Assembly (NCBI GenBank): GCA_937995825.1
Contig: CALKJO010000016.1
Location: forward strand, 82,370 to 146,369
Source: an uncultured Anaerolineae bacterium
Lineage (GTDB): Bacteria; Chloroflexota; Anaerolineae; Aggregatilineales; Phototrophicaceae
Reading direction: 5' to 3'
Length of the DNA stretch: 64,000 nucleotides
The first letter of the stretch is position 1; each line of letters starts with the position of its first letter. Position numbers and translations under genes: made by a program. The notes beneath the pieces were generated by a model that had not been told where the DNA came from, did not search any database, and was given only the letters and a program-made list of their open reading frames with translations. Below are positions 18,515 to 28,900 of the stretch, piece by piece.

Positions 18515-18877
18515 TTAGAGCCATTCCAGCGCTTTTTTGCGCCAGGCGTAAATCAGGGCATCGGTCAGCAGAAACACAAACAGCAGACCCGCGCCAAATG
18601 CGAAAAAGTCCAGCCGATTGTAGGCGACTGCCCAGGGGAACAGGAAGACCAGTTCGACATCAAAAACCAAGAACACCAGTCCATACAGGTAATACTGCAC
18701 CTTGAACTGCACCCAAGTATCCCCAACCGTCTCGACGCCGCATTCATACGTTTGCAGCTTGATCGCGTTGGCGCGCTTGGGACGGAACACCCATGACACG
18801 ACCAGCGGCAAGGTTGGGAAAATCCATGCTACCGCTGCGAACACGCCAATAAACGCCCATTCGTTGATCAGGTTCAT
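18515..18877 (-). CDS. nuoA: NADH-quinone oxidoreductase subunit A
   Basis: 120 residues with three helices; the loop after helix 1 contains KLQTYECGVET (YECG motif, redox-switch loop family signature) and helix 2 reads YYLYGLVFLVFDVELVFLFPW, both diagnostic of NuoA. First gene of the operon. In many bacteria nuoB, C and D follow nuoA; here nuoH follows directly, so the hydrophilic arm (B, C, D, E, F, G, I) must be encoded elsewhere. Confidence 0.96.
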   Translation of the reverse strand: MNLINEWAFIGVFAAVAWIFPTLPLVVSWVFRPKRANAIKLQTYECGVETVGDTWVQFKVQYYLYGLVFLVFDVELVFLFPWAVAYNRLDFFAFGAGLLFVFLLTDALIYAWRKKALEWL

Positions 18878-19005
18878 CGGAGCGCTGACTCCTCTGCATT
18901 CAGAACGCTGTATTTTCAGTCAGCACTTGGAACGCGCCGCACAGCAAACGCGGCTCAGTCCCTTAGTGGCTGATTTTTACCAATCGATTGTGATAAACGG
19001 AGCAT

Positions 19006-19034
19006 AGTATATCATCTGCCGACCAAGGCTGCAA
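19006..19034 (-). promoter_or_regulatory. Sigma70-type promoter of the nuo operon
   Basis: Minus strand: -35 TTGCAG (19034-19029), 17-bp spacer, -10 TATACT (19011-19006). Spacing is ideal and both boxes are near consensus. The implied leader to nuoA is about 120 nt. It sits in the 218-bp gap shared with the divergent FemAB operon. Confidence 0.75.
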
Positions 19035-19095
19035 AGAATCAGCGTATCGGATTGCGCCGTGTTAAAATAGGTTCATAGCAGATGGAGGCGGCGAA

Positions 19096-20124
19096 ATGCC
19101 AGAAACTCAGCTAAACCCGCGCGCATGGGATGATTTTGTACGCGCCCAGCCGCGCGGTCACATCCTCCAGCTCAGCGCGTGGGGCAAGTTGAAGGCTGCA
19201 TACGGCTGGACAGCTGAGATTGCTGCAATCTGCGAGCATGACCGCGTGATCGCCGGCGCGCAGATTTTGTTTCGGCGGCTGCCGCTGCGTCTGGGGACGA
19301 TGGCGTATCTGCCGATGGGCTTTTACGCGCCCCCCGACCGCGAGGCTGCCTTGTGGTCAGCGATTGACGCCTGCGCCCGCCGCCAGCGCGCCGCTTTCCT
19401 AAAATGGGAGCCGGGATTCATTGACAAAACAGCGGAGCAGATCGCCGCACTGGGGTTTCAACCCAGCCCGCAGACGATCCAGCCGCCGCGCACGATCCTG
19501 ATCGATTTGGACGACGACGAAACCATGCTGGCGCGGATGAATCAGGGGACGCGGCGCAAAATACGGCAAAGCCAGAAGAACGGCATCATCTATAAGGAAG
19601 CCAGTCAGGCTGAGGTGTCGAACTTCACCGCGATGATGCAGATCACCGGCATCCGAGGCGCTTTCGGCGTCCATGAGTCGGCATATTACGCGCTGGCATA
19701 TGATCTGTTCGTGCCGCATGACGCAGCGCTCATCCTGGCGGAACATGACGGCGATCCGCTGGCGGGGATCATGGTTTTTGCGCTTGGCAAGACTGCCTGG
19801 TATCTCTATGGGGCATCATCAGACCGGAAACGGAACCTGATGGCGTCCTATGGCGTTCAGTGGGCGGCGATTCAGTGGGCGAAGCAGCGCGGCTGCGCAG
19901 TCTATGACCTGCGGGGCATCCCTGATGAAGATGAGACGGTGCTGGAGTCTGCCTTTGAGCATCGAGATGATGGCTTATGGGGCGTGTATGGTTTCAAACG
20001 AGGGTGGGGCGGTCGCGTGGAGCGGTCGGCGGGCGCATGGGATCGCGTGTACAATCCGTTCATCTATTTCGCCTATCAGCAGGCGCTGAAGCGGCAGTCA
20101 CGCGCTAACGGAAGCGGCGGATGA
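19096..20124 (+). CDS. FemAB-like peptidyltransferase family protein (copy 1)
   Basis: 342 residues, double GNAT fold. Features: ILQLSAWGKLKAAYGW at the N-terminus, MNQGTRRKIRQSQKNGI, and WAAIQWAKQRGCAVYDLRG followed by LWGVYGFKRGWGG, the typical FemX/BacA-type core. Family members use aminoacyl-tRNA to add amino acids to the peptidoglycan stem or act in related acyl transfers, in the cytoplasm at the membrane. Ribosome site GGAGG 7 nt before ATG. Tandem with a clear paralogue overlapping by 4 nt. The exact substrate is unknown. Confidence 0.88.
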   Translation: MPETQLNPRAWDDFVRAQPRGHILQLSAWGKLKAAYGWTAEIAAICEHDRVIAGAQILFRRLPLRLGTMAYLPMGFYAPPDREAALWSAIDACARRQRAAFLKWEPGFIDKTAEQIAALGFQPSPQTIQPPRTILIDLDDDETMLARMNQGTRRKIRQSQKNGIIYKEASQAEVSNFTAMMQITGIRGAFGVHESAYYALAYDLFVPHDAALILAEHDGDPLAGIMVFALGKTAWYLYGASSDRKRNLMASYGVQWAAIQWAKQRGCAVYDLRGIPDEDETVLESAFEHRDDGLWGVYGFKRGWGGRVERSAGAWDRVYNPFIYFAYQQALKRQSRANGSGG

Positions 20125-21218
20125 GTCTGACTGTCACCACGCTCGACGACCGCGCGTCGTGGAACGACGCGCTGCGCGACCTGCCTTATGCCCATGTGCT
20201 GCAAACCTGGGAATGGGGCGACTTCAAGCGCGCTACCACCGGCTGGACGCCGCGCCGGATCGCCTTTCGGCGCGGGCGCGAGATCGCGGCGATGGCGTCG
20301 GTGGGCGTCCGTCGCGTCGGTTTGGCGGCGGTCATGTATGTCCCAAAGGGACCCGCGCTCGATTATGCCGATCTCGATCTGGCTGCCTCTGTGCTGGAGG
20401 CGCTTCAGCGGATGGCGCGGCAGAGCGGGGCGATCTGGCTCAAGATCGATCCCGACGTGCGCATCGGGACGGGCGTCCCAGGTGAGGCGGATGCCGCCGA
20501 TGATCCGCTTGGCGCGCAAGTGACAGTGCTGCTCGCTCGGCGCGGCTGGCGCTTTTCCCGCGATCAGGTGCAGTTTCGCAACACCGTGTGTCTCGATCTG
20601 ACGCAGCCCGAAGACTCCCTCTTGGCGGCGATGAGCCAGTCAGCGCGGCGCAAAATCCGCACTGCCGAACGCGAAGGCGTCATCGTGCGCGCTGGGACAG
20701 TCGATGATCTGCCGCTGCTCTACGAGCTTTACCGCATCACCAGCGCGCGCGATCAATTCCTGATCCGTCCGCTGGAGTACTACGCCGAAGCCTGGCGGCG
20801 TTTTATCGAAGCCGGACTCGCCCAGCCGTTGATCGCCGAATTTCAGGGCGAAGCGCTGGCACAGGTCATCCTGTTTCGCTTTGGGCGGCGCTGTTGGTAT
20901 TTCTACGGCGCATCCTCCAATGCCCACCGGGACAAACAGCCTAACTACCTGCTTCAGTGGAGCGCGATACAATGGGGAAAAGCGCAGGGATGTGCGGTTT
21001 ATGATTTGTGGGGCGCGCCGGACGACTTTATCGAGTCCGATCCGCTGTGGGGTGTATATCAGTTCAAGCGCGGCTTTCATGGCGCGGTGGTTCGGCACAT
21101 CGGCGCATGGGATTACTCACCCTTTCCGCCGCTCTACACCGCTTACACCGAGATCATGCCCCGCCTGATCCGGCGAATGCGACAGAGAACATTACTGAAG
21201 ACGAAGCAGACAGGATGA
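20121..21218 (+). CDS. FemAB-like peptidyltransferase family protein (copy 2)
   Basis: 365 residues, overlapping copy 1 by ATGA. It repeats the same blocks: VLQTWEWGDFKRATTGW, MSQSARRKIRTAEREGV, CWYFYGASSNAHRD, LQWSAIQWGKAQGCAVYDLWG and LWGVYQFKRGFHG. The middle acetyltransferase half is better preserved than in copy 1. By analogy with FemA/FemB pairs, the two may add successive residues of an interpeptide bridge; this is inference. Coupled downstream by another overlap to the HisKA-like mini gene. Confidence 0.88.
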   Translation: MSLTVTTLDDRASWNDALRDLPYAHVLQTWEWGDFKRATTGWTPRRIAFRRGREIAAMASVGVRRVGLAAVMYVPKGPALDYADLDLAASVLEALQRMARQSGAIWLKIDPDVRIGTGVPGEADAADDPLGAQVTVLLARRGWRFSRDQVQFRNTVCLDLTQPEDSLLAAMSQSARRKIRTAEREGVIVRAGTVDDLPLLYELYRITSARDQFLIRPLEYYAEAWRRFIEAGLAQPLIAEFQGEALAQVILFRFGRRCWYFYGASSNAHRDKQPNYLLQWSAIQWGKAQGCAVYDLWGAPDDFIESDPLWGVYQFKRGFHGAVVRHIGAWDYSPFPPLYTAYTEIMPRLIRRMRQRTLLKTKQTG

Positions 21219-21451
21219 CGATGATGAACGAACTGAACAATCGAGAAGCACTGCATGTGCTGATGCACGATCTGCGCGCCCCAACCGCGCTGATTATGGG
21301 GTATATTGGATTAATTCAGGCTGATATCGAGATGGGCGTGGCGCAGGTTCCGCCGGAATGGAACGAGTATCTGAACAGCGTCGCGCGCGCCGCAGAGCGT
21401 ATCAAGACCCTGACCGATGCATTCAGCGAGTCGTTGAGAGGCGAAATATGA
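21215..21451 (+). CDS. Free-standing HisKA-like (histidine kinase dimerisation) mini-protein
   Basis: 78 residues. The sequence LHVLMHDLRAPTALIMGYIG resembles an H-box (His18, followed by D-L-R-A-P), and the second half (VARAAERIKTLTDAFSESL) fits the second helix of a DHp hairpin. No catalytic ATP-binding domain or sensor follows; the stop overlaps the next gene. The ATG at 21215 overlaps the stop of FemAB copy 2 (ATGA) and its stop overlaps the next ATG, so it is a real coupled gene. Possible role: a phosphotransfer or dimerisation partner of a separate kinase. No ribosome site beyond coupling is obvious. Confidence 0.7.
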   Translation: MTMMNELNNREALHVLMHDLRAPTALIMGYIGLIQADIEMGVAQVPPEWNEYLNSVARAAERIKTLTDAFSESLRGEI

Positions 21452-22341
21452 CCCAAACGGCTGACATCGGCATCGATGTCGCTCACAATATGATCCCGAC
21501 CAATGGGATCAACCTTCATGTTGCGCAGGCGGGTTCAGTGGAGGGTGAGCTGGTCATCCTGCTGCACGGCTTTCCCGAATTCTGGTACGGCTGGCGGTCG
21601 CAGATCGGCTTTCTAGCGGAGCAGGGCTGCCGCGTGTGGGCGCCCGATCAGCGCGGTTACAACCTGAGCGACAAACCGCATGGGATCGAAGCCTACACGA
21701 TCGGGACATTGGCGGCAGACATCCTGGGCTTGATCGGTGCCGCCGGGCGCGATCAGGCGATCATCGTCGGGCATGACTGGGGCGCGGCGGTCGCGTGGCA
21801 TCTGGCGATCCATCATGCCGAGCGCGTCAAAAAGCTGGCGATCCTCAACGTCCCGCATCCGCAGGTGATGAGTCAAACGCTGCGCACCGAGCCGGAGCAG
21901 ATGCTCAGAAGCTGGTACATCGGTTACTTTCAGCTTCCGTTCCTGCCGGAAACGCTGTTTTGGCTCGGCGAGGGCAATCTTGCCGCCATGACCTTGACCG
22001 CGACCAGCCGACCGGGGACGTTCACCGACCGCGACATCCCGCATTACCTTCAGGCATGGAAACAGCCGGGCGCGGCAACCGCGATGCTCAACTGGTATCG
22101 CGCGCTGGTGCGTTATACGCCCGACATGTCGGGCGATCAGCGCGTCACCATGCCAACATTGATCATTTGGGGGGCAAAAGACGCCTTTTTATCCCCGAAA
22201 ATGGCGCAGCGCAGCGTCGAAAAATGCGATCAAGGTCGGCTGGTGATGATCGACGAGGCGACGCATTGGGTGCAGCATGAGGAGGCGGAGCGGGTTAACG
22301 CGCTGCTGCTTGAACACATTGGCGGCGATCACCACCAGTAA
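21448..22341 (+). CDS. Alpha/beta hydrolase, epoxide-hydrolase-like
   Basis: 297 residues. Oxyanion motif HGFPEFWYGWR (residues 40-50), nucleophile elbow VGHDWGAA with Asp110, and the catalytic His273 in DEATHWVQHE. An Asp nucleophile with HGFPEFW is the pattern of soluble epoxide hydrolases and related haloalkane/fluoroacetate dehalogenases; the cap region contains the tyrosines expected for epoxide opening. Cytosolic. Start ATG at 21448 forms the ATGA overlap; the same frame is open further upstream but only as antisense-like noise inside the previous gene. Substrate unknown. Confidence 0.88.
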   Translation: MTQTADIGIDVAHNMIPTNGINLHVAQAGSVEGELVILLHGFPEFWYGWRSQIGFLAEQGCRVWAPDQRGYNLSDKPHGIEAYTIGTLAADILGLIGAAGRDQAIIVGHDWGAAVAWHLAIHHAERVKKLAILNVPHPQVMSQTLRTEPEQMLRSWYIGYFQLPFLPETLFWLGEGNLAAMTLTATSRPGTFTDRDIPHYLQAWKQPGAATAMLNWYRALVRYTPDMSGDQRVTMPTLIIWGAKDAFLSPKMAQRSVEKCDQGRLVMIDEATHWVQHEEAERVNALLLEHIGGDHHQ

Positions 22342-22862
22342 TTGAGGCGCTTGCGCTCCTCAAACGAATACGGCGCAAGCTGCCGCCAGTAGCGCCGCTT
22401 GAGCAGATCGGGTGCGCGTCCGCAGACTGAGTCGAGTTTGGCAGCCGGATAGCCGAGCGGACTGCCATAGGCATCCTGAAGCGGCGCGATCCGGTTGTAG
22501 CGCCGCGCGCGAATCAACGCCCGCAGTAAGGACAGCCAGCGGCGTGGATGCAGAAAATAAGCGACCGCGCGCGGAAAATCCAGCAGCGCCCGCGCAAACA
22601 TCAGCGGCTCAATTTCAGATTTCAGCAGCAGCGCGGTGTTGTATTCCACTTCCACATTGCGCTCATGCGCCAGCCGCGCCTGAAGCCGCCGTGCAGCGGT
22701 GATGATGTCGTGGTCGATGGCAGTGGGATGCGTGCGGCGCTTCCACTCCGCCCAGCGCCAAATCTCCAGCAGGCGTGCCAGCTCCTCATCGGTCAGTTCA
22801 TAGGCGTCGAGCCTGCCATAGCGGATGAAGTCGGACAAGTCGTCCTGATACGCCTCTTTCAT
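22329..22862 (-). CDS. Conserved hypothetical protein
   Basis: 177 residues, not recognised. Predominantly helical and charged: LSDFIRYGRLDAYELTDEEL, then LARLLEIWRWAEWKRR, a central AARRLQARLAHER helix, and a Trp/Arg/Tyr-rich C-terminus (KRRYWRQLAPYSFEERKRL). No signal peptide or membrane segment. Convergent with the epoxide-hydrolase-like gene, whose end it overlaps by 13 bp. ATG 22862 is chosen over 22889 because AGGG lies 9 nt upstream and the extra residues look non-coding. Confidence 0.6.
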   Translation of the reverse strand: MKEAYQDDLSDFIRYGRLDAYELTDEELARLLEIWRWAEWKRRTHPTAIDHDIITAARRLQARLAHERNVEVEYNTALLLKSEIEPLMFARALLDFPRAVAYFLHPRRWLSLLRALIRARRYNRIAPLQDAYGSPLGYPAAKLDSVCGRAPDLLKRRYWRQLAPYSFEERKRLNYWW

Positions 22863-22957
22863 GGCTGTCATCCCTGCACATGTAGGCATGATGGATAATT
22901 CGATTGTAAGGCATTTGCCAAGATCAGCGCAGGAATTTGTGCAGAACGCATGAATCA

Positions 22958-22985
22958 GGGGACGCCTGACGGAGCAAACGTCCCC
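22958..22985. terminator. Weak terminator-like hairpin after the alpha-2-macroglobulin gene
   Basis: Inverted repeat GGGGACG (22958-22964) and CGTCCCC (22979-22985) with a 14-nt loop, just after the stop of the macroglobulin gene. No U-tract on either strand, so termination is only suggested. Confidence 0.35.
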
Positions 22986-22996
22986 TTGACTGCGAA

Positions 22997-25900
22997 TCAG
23001 CTCTCGATGGTGAACAGACTGCCCGCGCCGCGCCCCATCACATCCGGGAAGTAAAACTCATACCCGGTCGGCGGCAGGACGTTGTATTCACCCGGCAGAC
23101 CCGGACGGATCGTGTAGACGAATTCATACGCGCCCGCCGGCAGATAATCCGCCGACAGCACGACCATCTGATCGCGGAACTCGATATTGGTGAACCACCA
23201 CCAACCCCAACCGCTGCGGAACGGATCGGCGGCGTTGATCTCTGGCTGTGTTCCTACTTGCTGACTGGTCAGCAGGTTGGGATCGACCGCGTCCGCGCCC
23301 GCCGGCAGGGGGTCTTCGATGACGACGTAGTGCAGGCTGGTTGGCGCGATGATCGTGACGCGCGCCTGGATCAGTTCGCCCACTCGCGCCGATGTGACCG
23401 TCTCGCCCGCTGCATTGGTGTAGCGCCGCTGGACAACGATGCCGTTGTTGAGCGGTTCGAGCGTCGCGACAGGCTGATAGACGCTCAGATACGCCGTGTA
23501 ATACAGCGCGCCATCGCCCTCGCCGCGCTCGAAGATTAGCCGGTTGGCTTCCTCGCGCAGCAGCTCGACCATCGGAATGACCGCGCGCTCAGGCTGGATC
23601 AATGCCTCCAGATCGCTTCCGGCAAGCTGACCGGCTGCGATGCTGGTATTATTCAGACTGACATCGTAGTCGTACGATGCGCTCAGATCGCCAGTCGCCA
23701 GCGCATAATTGGTCAGTCCCATGACCGACCAGGCGGTCTCCTGAGTCGTCTCCCAGGCATCGGCGGAGCGCATCGTGATCAGATAGCGGACGATGTTGGG
23801 GAGCAGTGGGCTGTTCGGCTCAAGCTGCGCCAGCGCCATCAGGATGATCGAGGTCGAACGGGTGTTGGTGTTCCAGTTGTAATAGTCGCGCTGCCCCTCC
23901 TCCCAATGGATGCCCGCCGCGCTCAGGATCGCGCTGTTGAACAAGTCCGAGGTGAGCGTGTCGATCCGGGCGCGGTCGTCAGCTGGAAGCGATGCCGCCA
24001 GCAGCGCCTTTGCATACAGGCTGAGCTTGTCGCGGTGGTCGTAGAGCGCATTCATGCGCCCGATATCCGGTTCATTCGCCCGCGCCAGCGCGTACAGGAT
24101 GAACGCCTGCCGATCCAGCCGCCACGAGTCGGTATGGATGGACGGCGTGATAAAGGTTGTGCGCAGATAGCGAATCGCGCGGTTGATCATCGGATCGCCA
24201 ACCGGGAAACCCTGCTCGCGCGCTTCGACCAGCCCGATCAGCGCGTATGCTGAGACCAGCGGATTCGCCTCAGAGTAATTGAACCATCCCCAACCGCCGT
24301 TGGCGCGCTGGAGCGCCGCGAGCCGCTGCACCCCGAAGCTGACCTGGATCGCTAGATTGCGCTCCAGTTCCCGATCTTCAAGTCCCAGTGACGCCAGCGC
24401 GCGATAGGTCATGATGTTGGGCAGGAAGCGGCTGACTGTCTGCTCGGTGCACTGGTGCGGGAAATTGCGCAGATAATCGAGACCGCTCACCATCGGCGCT
24501 GCCAGCGAGCGCTCAACCTCAACCACCAGCTGCGTCCGGCGATCATCGGCGTTCGCCGGCAGGACGATCTGCTCCTGGCGTTCGCCCGCTTCCGGCAGCA
24601 TCCCCGCCGTCCCGACTACCGTCGGCGCGGTGTATCGATAGACCGGAAGCGTGCGCGCGTCGCCTTGACCGAGCGGCGGTTTGCTCGCGTCGGTGTATTC
24701 GCCGTTGTTGGCGCTGGCGAAGAAGGTCAGATCGACGGCTTCGACATCCTCGATCATGACCCGCCACTCTACCCGCGTTCGTCCGCCCGCTGGCACGTCC
24801 ACCGTCTGGACAACGTCGCCCGCAAACGTCACGCCGACCGCTTCGAGCGCCACCTGCACCGTCTGGTCGCTATCTGTGTTGTTGTTGACGACTGCCGCCA
24901 GTACGGCGCGGTCATCGACGACGAAGAAGCGCGGCGTCACCGGGCGAATCAGCACGGGCTTGGTGCTGATCAGGTCGAAGGTTGCCTGCCCGACCAGCGT
25001 GGTGCTGTCCACCCCATCGGTGACGGCGCGCGCGTCGAGCCGCCAGGTGGTCAGATTGTCCGGCAGCGTCACCGCGAAGGTGACCTCGCCGTCCTCAGCG
25101 GTGGTGAGCGCGCCGTTCCAGTACGGCGTATCGATGAACTCCTCACGGATGTCGAAGATGCCGCCCTCGCCGAAGCCGCCGCCGCCCTTGATCGTGTCCA
25201 GCACAGTTCGCGTGATCAGGTCGGTGTTGATAGTGAGGGGCGTTGAGGTCATAACGCTCAAGCCCCGCTGACCGTAGAAATAGCGCAGCAGCGGCGTGCT
25301 GTTAGGCGGCGCGATGCTCAGCACAGCAAGATCGGTCAGCCCGACGCCTACCTCAGCCCGCACCGGCTCGCCCAGATAATCGGTCGCGCGGATCGTGTAG
25401 TTGACGGTGTCGCCAGGTCCGGCTTGTTCCACATCCGACCGGATATCCAGGGTGATCTTGCGCCGCGTCGTCTCGACGTCAAGCCGCACCATACCCATGC
25501 GGAATGCCGCTACTGGGTTGTTCTCGTTCACACCTTTGACGATCAGCGCGGTCACGTAGATATTGGGGGCGAAATCGGCTTCAATTGGCAGGCGGTAGAC
25601 ATACGAATTGGTATCCAGCGTCAGCACCTGCGTGGACAAAACGCCGCCGCGCTCGACTGTGATCAGCGCGGTCGTCTCGCCCTGGAACGGGTGCGCAATC
25701 AGGATTTCCGCTGTATCGCCGATGTTGTAATCCGCCGCGTCGGCGATCAGATCGATACGGCTGCTGTTCTGCTGCCGCCAGGCGACATAGGTTTGGCTGG
25801 ACACCCAGATGTAGGTCGAGGCGCGCACGCCGCCGACCGACGCGCGCACCAGGTAGATGCCGCCGTTGGGGGGCGTGAAGGTGAAGCTCCCTCTGCCTTC

Positions 25901-28900
25901 GGCATTGGTGGTAACTTCACCGGTCGTCACCGAGATATTCTCGACCTCGTAGTTCCAGACCGTGCGTCCGTCGTTGTCGCGCTCCTGCACGCTGTACCAG
26001 CGCCGTTCGATCACCTCGATGCTGACATCGGCGCTGACCGCCTCACCCGTGAACACGTCAGCGGTCAGGAGGGAGACCGATGCGGGCTGACCTGCGCTTC
26101 CAACGTATCGATCTGGTCGAATGCCCACCGCGACCGCGCCCTTGTGAACAATGATCTGTGCGCGCCCACTGACCGCCTGACCGCTTTCATCCGTGATCGT
26201 CGCTTCCAGCGTGTAGAGGCGGCTGCTGCTCTCATCATCCAACACGGCGGGGATGTCGATCAGCAGCCTGCCCTGCGCATCGGTGACGCCTGCTCCCTCC
26301 GCAATCATGCTGCTGTCCGGCTCATAGTAGGCGCGCGCGCCGGAGTCGCGTTCGTAGTCGATGTAGTCATAGCGCGGATCGCCGGGGAAGGCATACGGCG
26401 CATCGATGATCCGCCATTCAACCTGCGCAGCGCTGACTGCGCCGCCGAAGAAGTAGCGGCTTTCGATCAGAGCGCGCAGCGGAGCGCCGTCGAGGATGGC
26501 TTCGCGCTCCGGCGTCACCGTCACTTGAAATTCCGGCGCGCGATACTCCGCCACGCTGAATTCGACGTAGGCGTTGTACCAGTAGTCATCCGCGGTTTCA
26601 TCGGGAAGCTGCACAGCGATGCGATACGCGCCGAGACCCGCGTCCTCCGCCAGCGTGAACGAACCGCTGAACGTGCCGAACGGGGTCAGCGGCAGCGCCT
26701 CGCGGTAGATGATCTCACCGTTGTTGTCGTAGATGTAGACGGTGCTTTCGGTCACATCCGGCTGGAAGTACACAGCATCATCGCGCTCACGGACGATCCC
26801 CCGGAAGTAGACCGGCTGCCCTGGACGGTAGATCGGGCGGTCGGTATAGACATATCCGATATACGGCTGCGGCATATACTCCGTCTCGTAGCCGAATGAC
26901 CAGCCTTCCAAGCCCTCCGACCAGCTCGTGACTCCGATGCCGAAATGCGGATCGGCATCCAGCACCGCCACCAGCGAGTTGTACGGATTATCACGGCGCG
27001 GCACCGGCAGCGTGAGCAGACCATTCTGATCAGTTGTCCCGCTGGCGATCACATTGTTGCGCCGCGTATAGACGGCAATCGGCGCATTCGGGATCGGCTG
27101 CCCGGTCTGCACGTCAGTCGCCCAGATCGTGAGCGCATTGACCGAATACTTCAGCGTCAGATTGGCTGTGCCGACAACGAGAAAATGACGGATGCGCTGC
27201 CAGCGCTGCGCTTCCGGCGCGCTGCCTGTCAGGAAGTAAATACCAGGGCGCAGCGCTTCGCTGGACGGATCGATCACTTCAACAGCCTGATGCGCCGACG
27301 GATCGCGGACATCCAGCCAGTATTCGGGCGTCTCGCCCGCGTCGATGCCTTCAGCCACCCAGCCCGTCTCGCCTTCGCGCAGTTCAGCTTCCCACCAGAG
27401 CATCCCATCCGCGCAGACGGGTCCGCCGATGATCGAGAGCGCGTAATCCCGATACAACAGGGTGAGGATCGCGCCGTCACCGGGTTGGGTGCGCGCGCGC
27501 ACCGGATCGGGATCGCTGATGACCACCGCCAGATCACCCACCTGTAAGCGCGATGGCGGCGCGCCAACGCACGAGTGCGATCCAGCCAGACTCCCCAGAT
27601 TGAGCAGATCGTAACGCAGCCGATTTTCGGGCGCATCTGCCGTCACCGTCCACGCTTTCAGGAGCATTTCAGGGGCAGGTATGTATCCATTGGTGGGATC
27701 GTAATTGTTGCTGATGATCTGACCCACAAAGTCGGAGACGGGCGCTGCATAGAGCGACAGATTGATCTCACTGATGTTGCGGTGCGTGATAAAGACCTGC
27801 GTCGTCTCGTTTCGCCCGTTGTAAAACCCGACGCCATAAGGCGCCTGGAGGCGCAGGTCGGGATCATAGCGCGCAGTGCGGTAGCGAATGACGCGCTGCT
27901 CCTCGATAGCGTTGCCGTAGATGTCCTCCATACCGGGCAGCAGCGTGATCGTATAATCGGTGCTGGGTTCGGTTGGGAAGGAGAGCGTGTAGGAATAATC
28001 GTAATCGCTGTAGTAGCTGTCGAAGGTGCGCCAGGGTTCAGGATCGATGACGACGCGCTTGGCGATGGTCTCGAAGTTCATCGGGCTGGCAAAGTAGAGG
28101 GTGAGACCGCCATAGGGACGCGCATCCCTCGCGCCATCAGACGGTGATGTGCGGATAATCGCCGGACGCGGCACAGTGTAAAAAGTGCTGACCGGCGCTT
28201 GCGTAAGCGCCGCTCCACCGCCCGCGCCGCGCGCAGTGCCATCCTCAAACCTCACCTGATACTGCGTGTCGATCAAAAAGCCCTCATCCGGCACAAAACG
28301 CACAATGGTATCACCCGCCTCCCATGAGAATGTGCCGGAGATAGGGATGTAGCCACTGTCCGAGCCGCCCGCACCAACCATCATCGCGCGCTCAACCGAC
28401 TCACGATCCATCGGCTGGTTGAAAGTCACCACGACAGGTTCATCGAGCAAGACTCGCGTGAGACCACCGCGCGGGCTGATCGAGACGACGCGCGGCGGCT
28501 CAGTGGTGAATGACCATGAGAACGCCGCACTCAGCGCCGTCCCATCGACAGCGCGCAGATCGGGCGAGACGGAGACAGTGTATGTCACGCCGCCCGCCAT
28601 GGCTGGATCGGGTCGAAACAGATAGATCGACGTGTTCACCCACTCGCCCCGTCCGGTCAGCGGCGGATCGAAGATCAGCGGGTTTTCGAGCTGCGGCGGC
28701 AGTGTCAGGTCGACTCCCAGTGGGACAATCGGGCGGTCGAAAATCGCTGTCACCGCTGCGTTGGCGGCGACTCCGCTTGCGCCATCGGCGGGCAGCGTCT
28801 GCACCACATCGACACCATCACCGCTGGCGGCGTCCTGCGCATCCGGACTGGATAGGGCTGCTCCTGAGACACTCAAGAGCATCACCGCGAAAAACCACAA

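Noticed and set aside
17078..18796. 572-codon open frame on the plus strand
   Set aside because: Antisense to nuoJ, nuoH and nuoA with shadow-type composition.
22863..22889. Extra N-terminal residues (ATG 22889) of the hypothetical gene
   Set aside because: No ribosome site before 22889, and the residues look like translated intergenic sequence.
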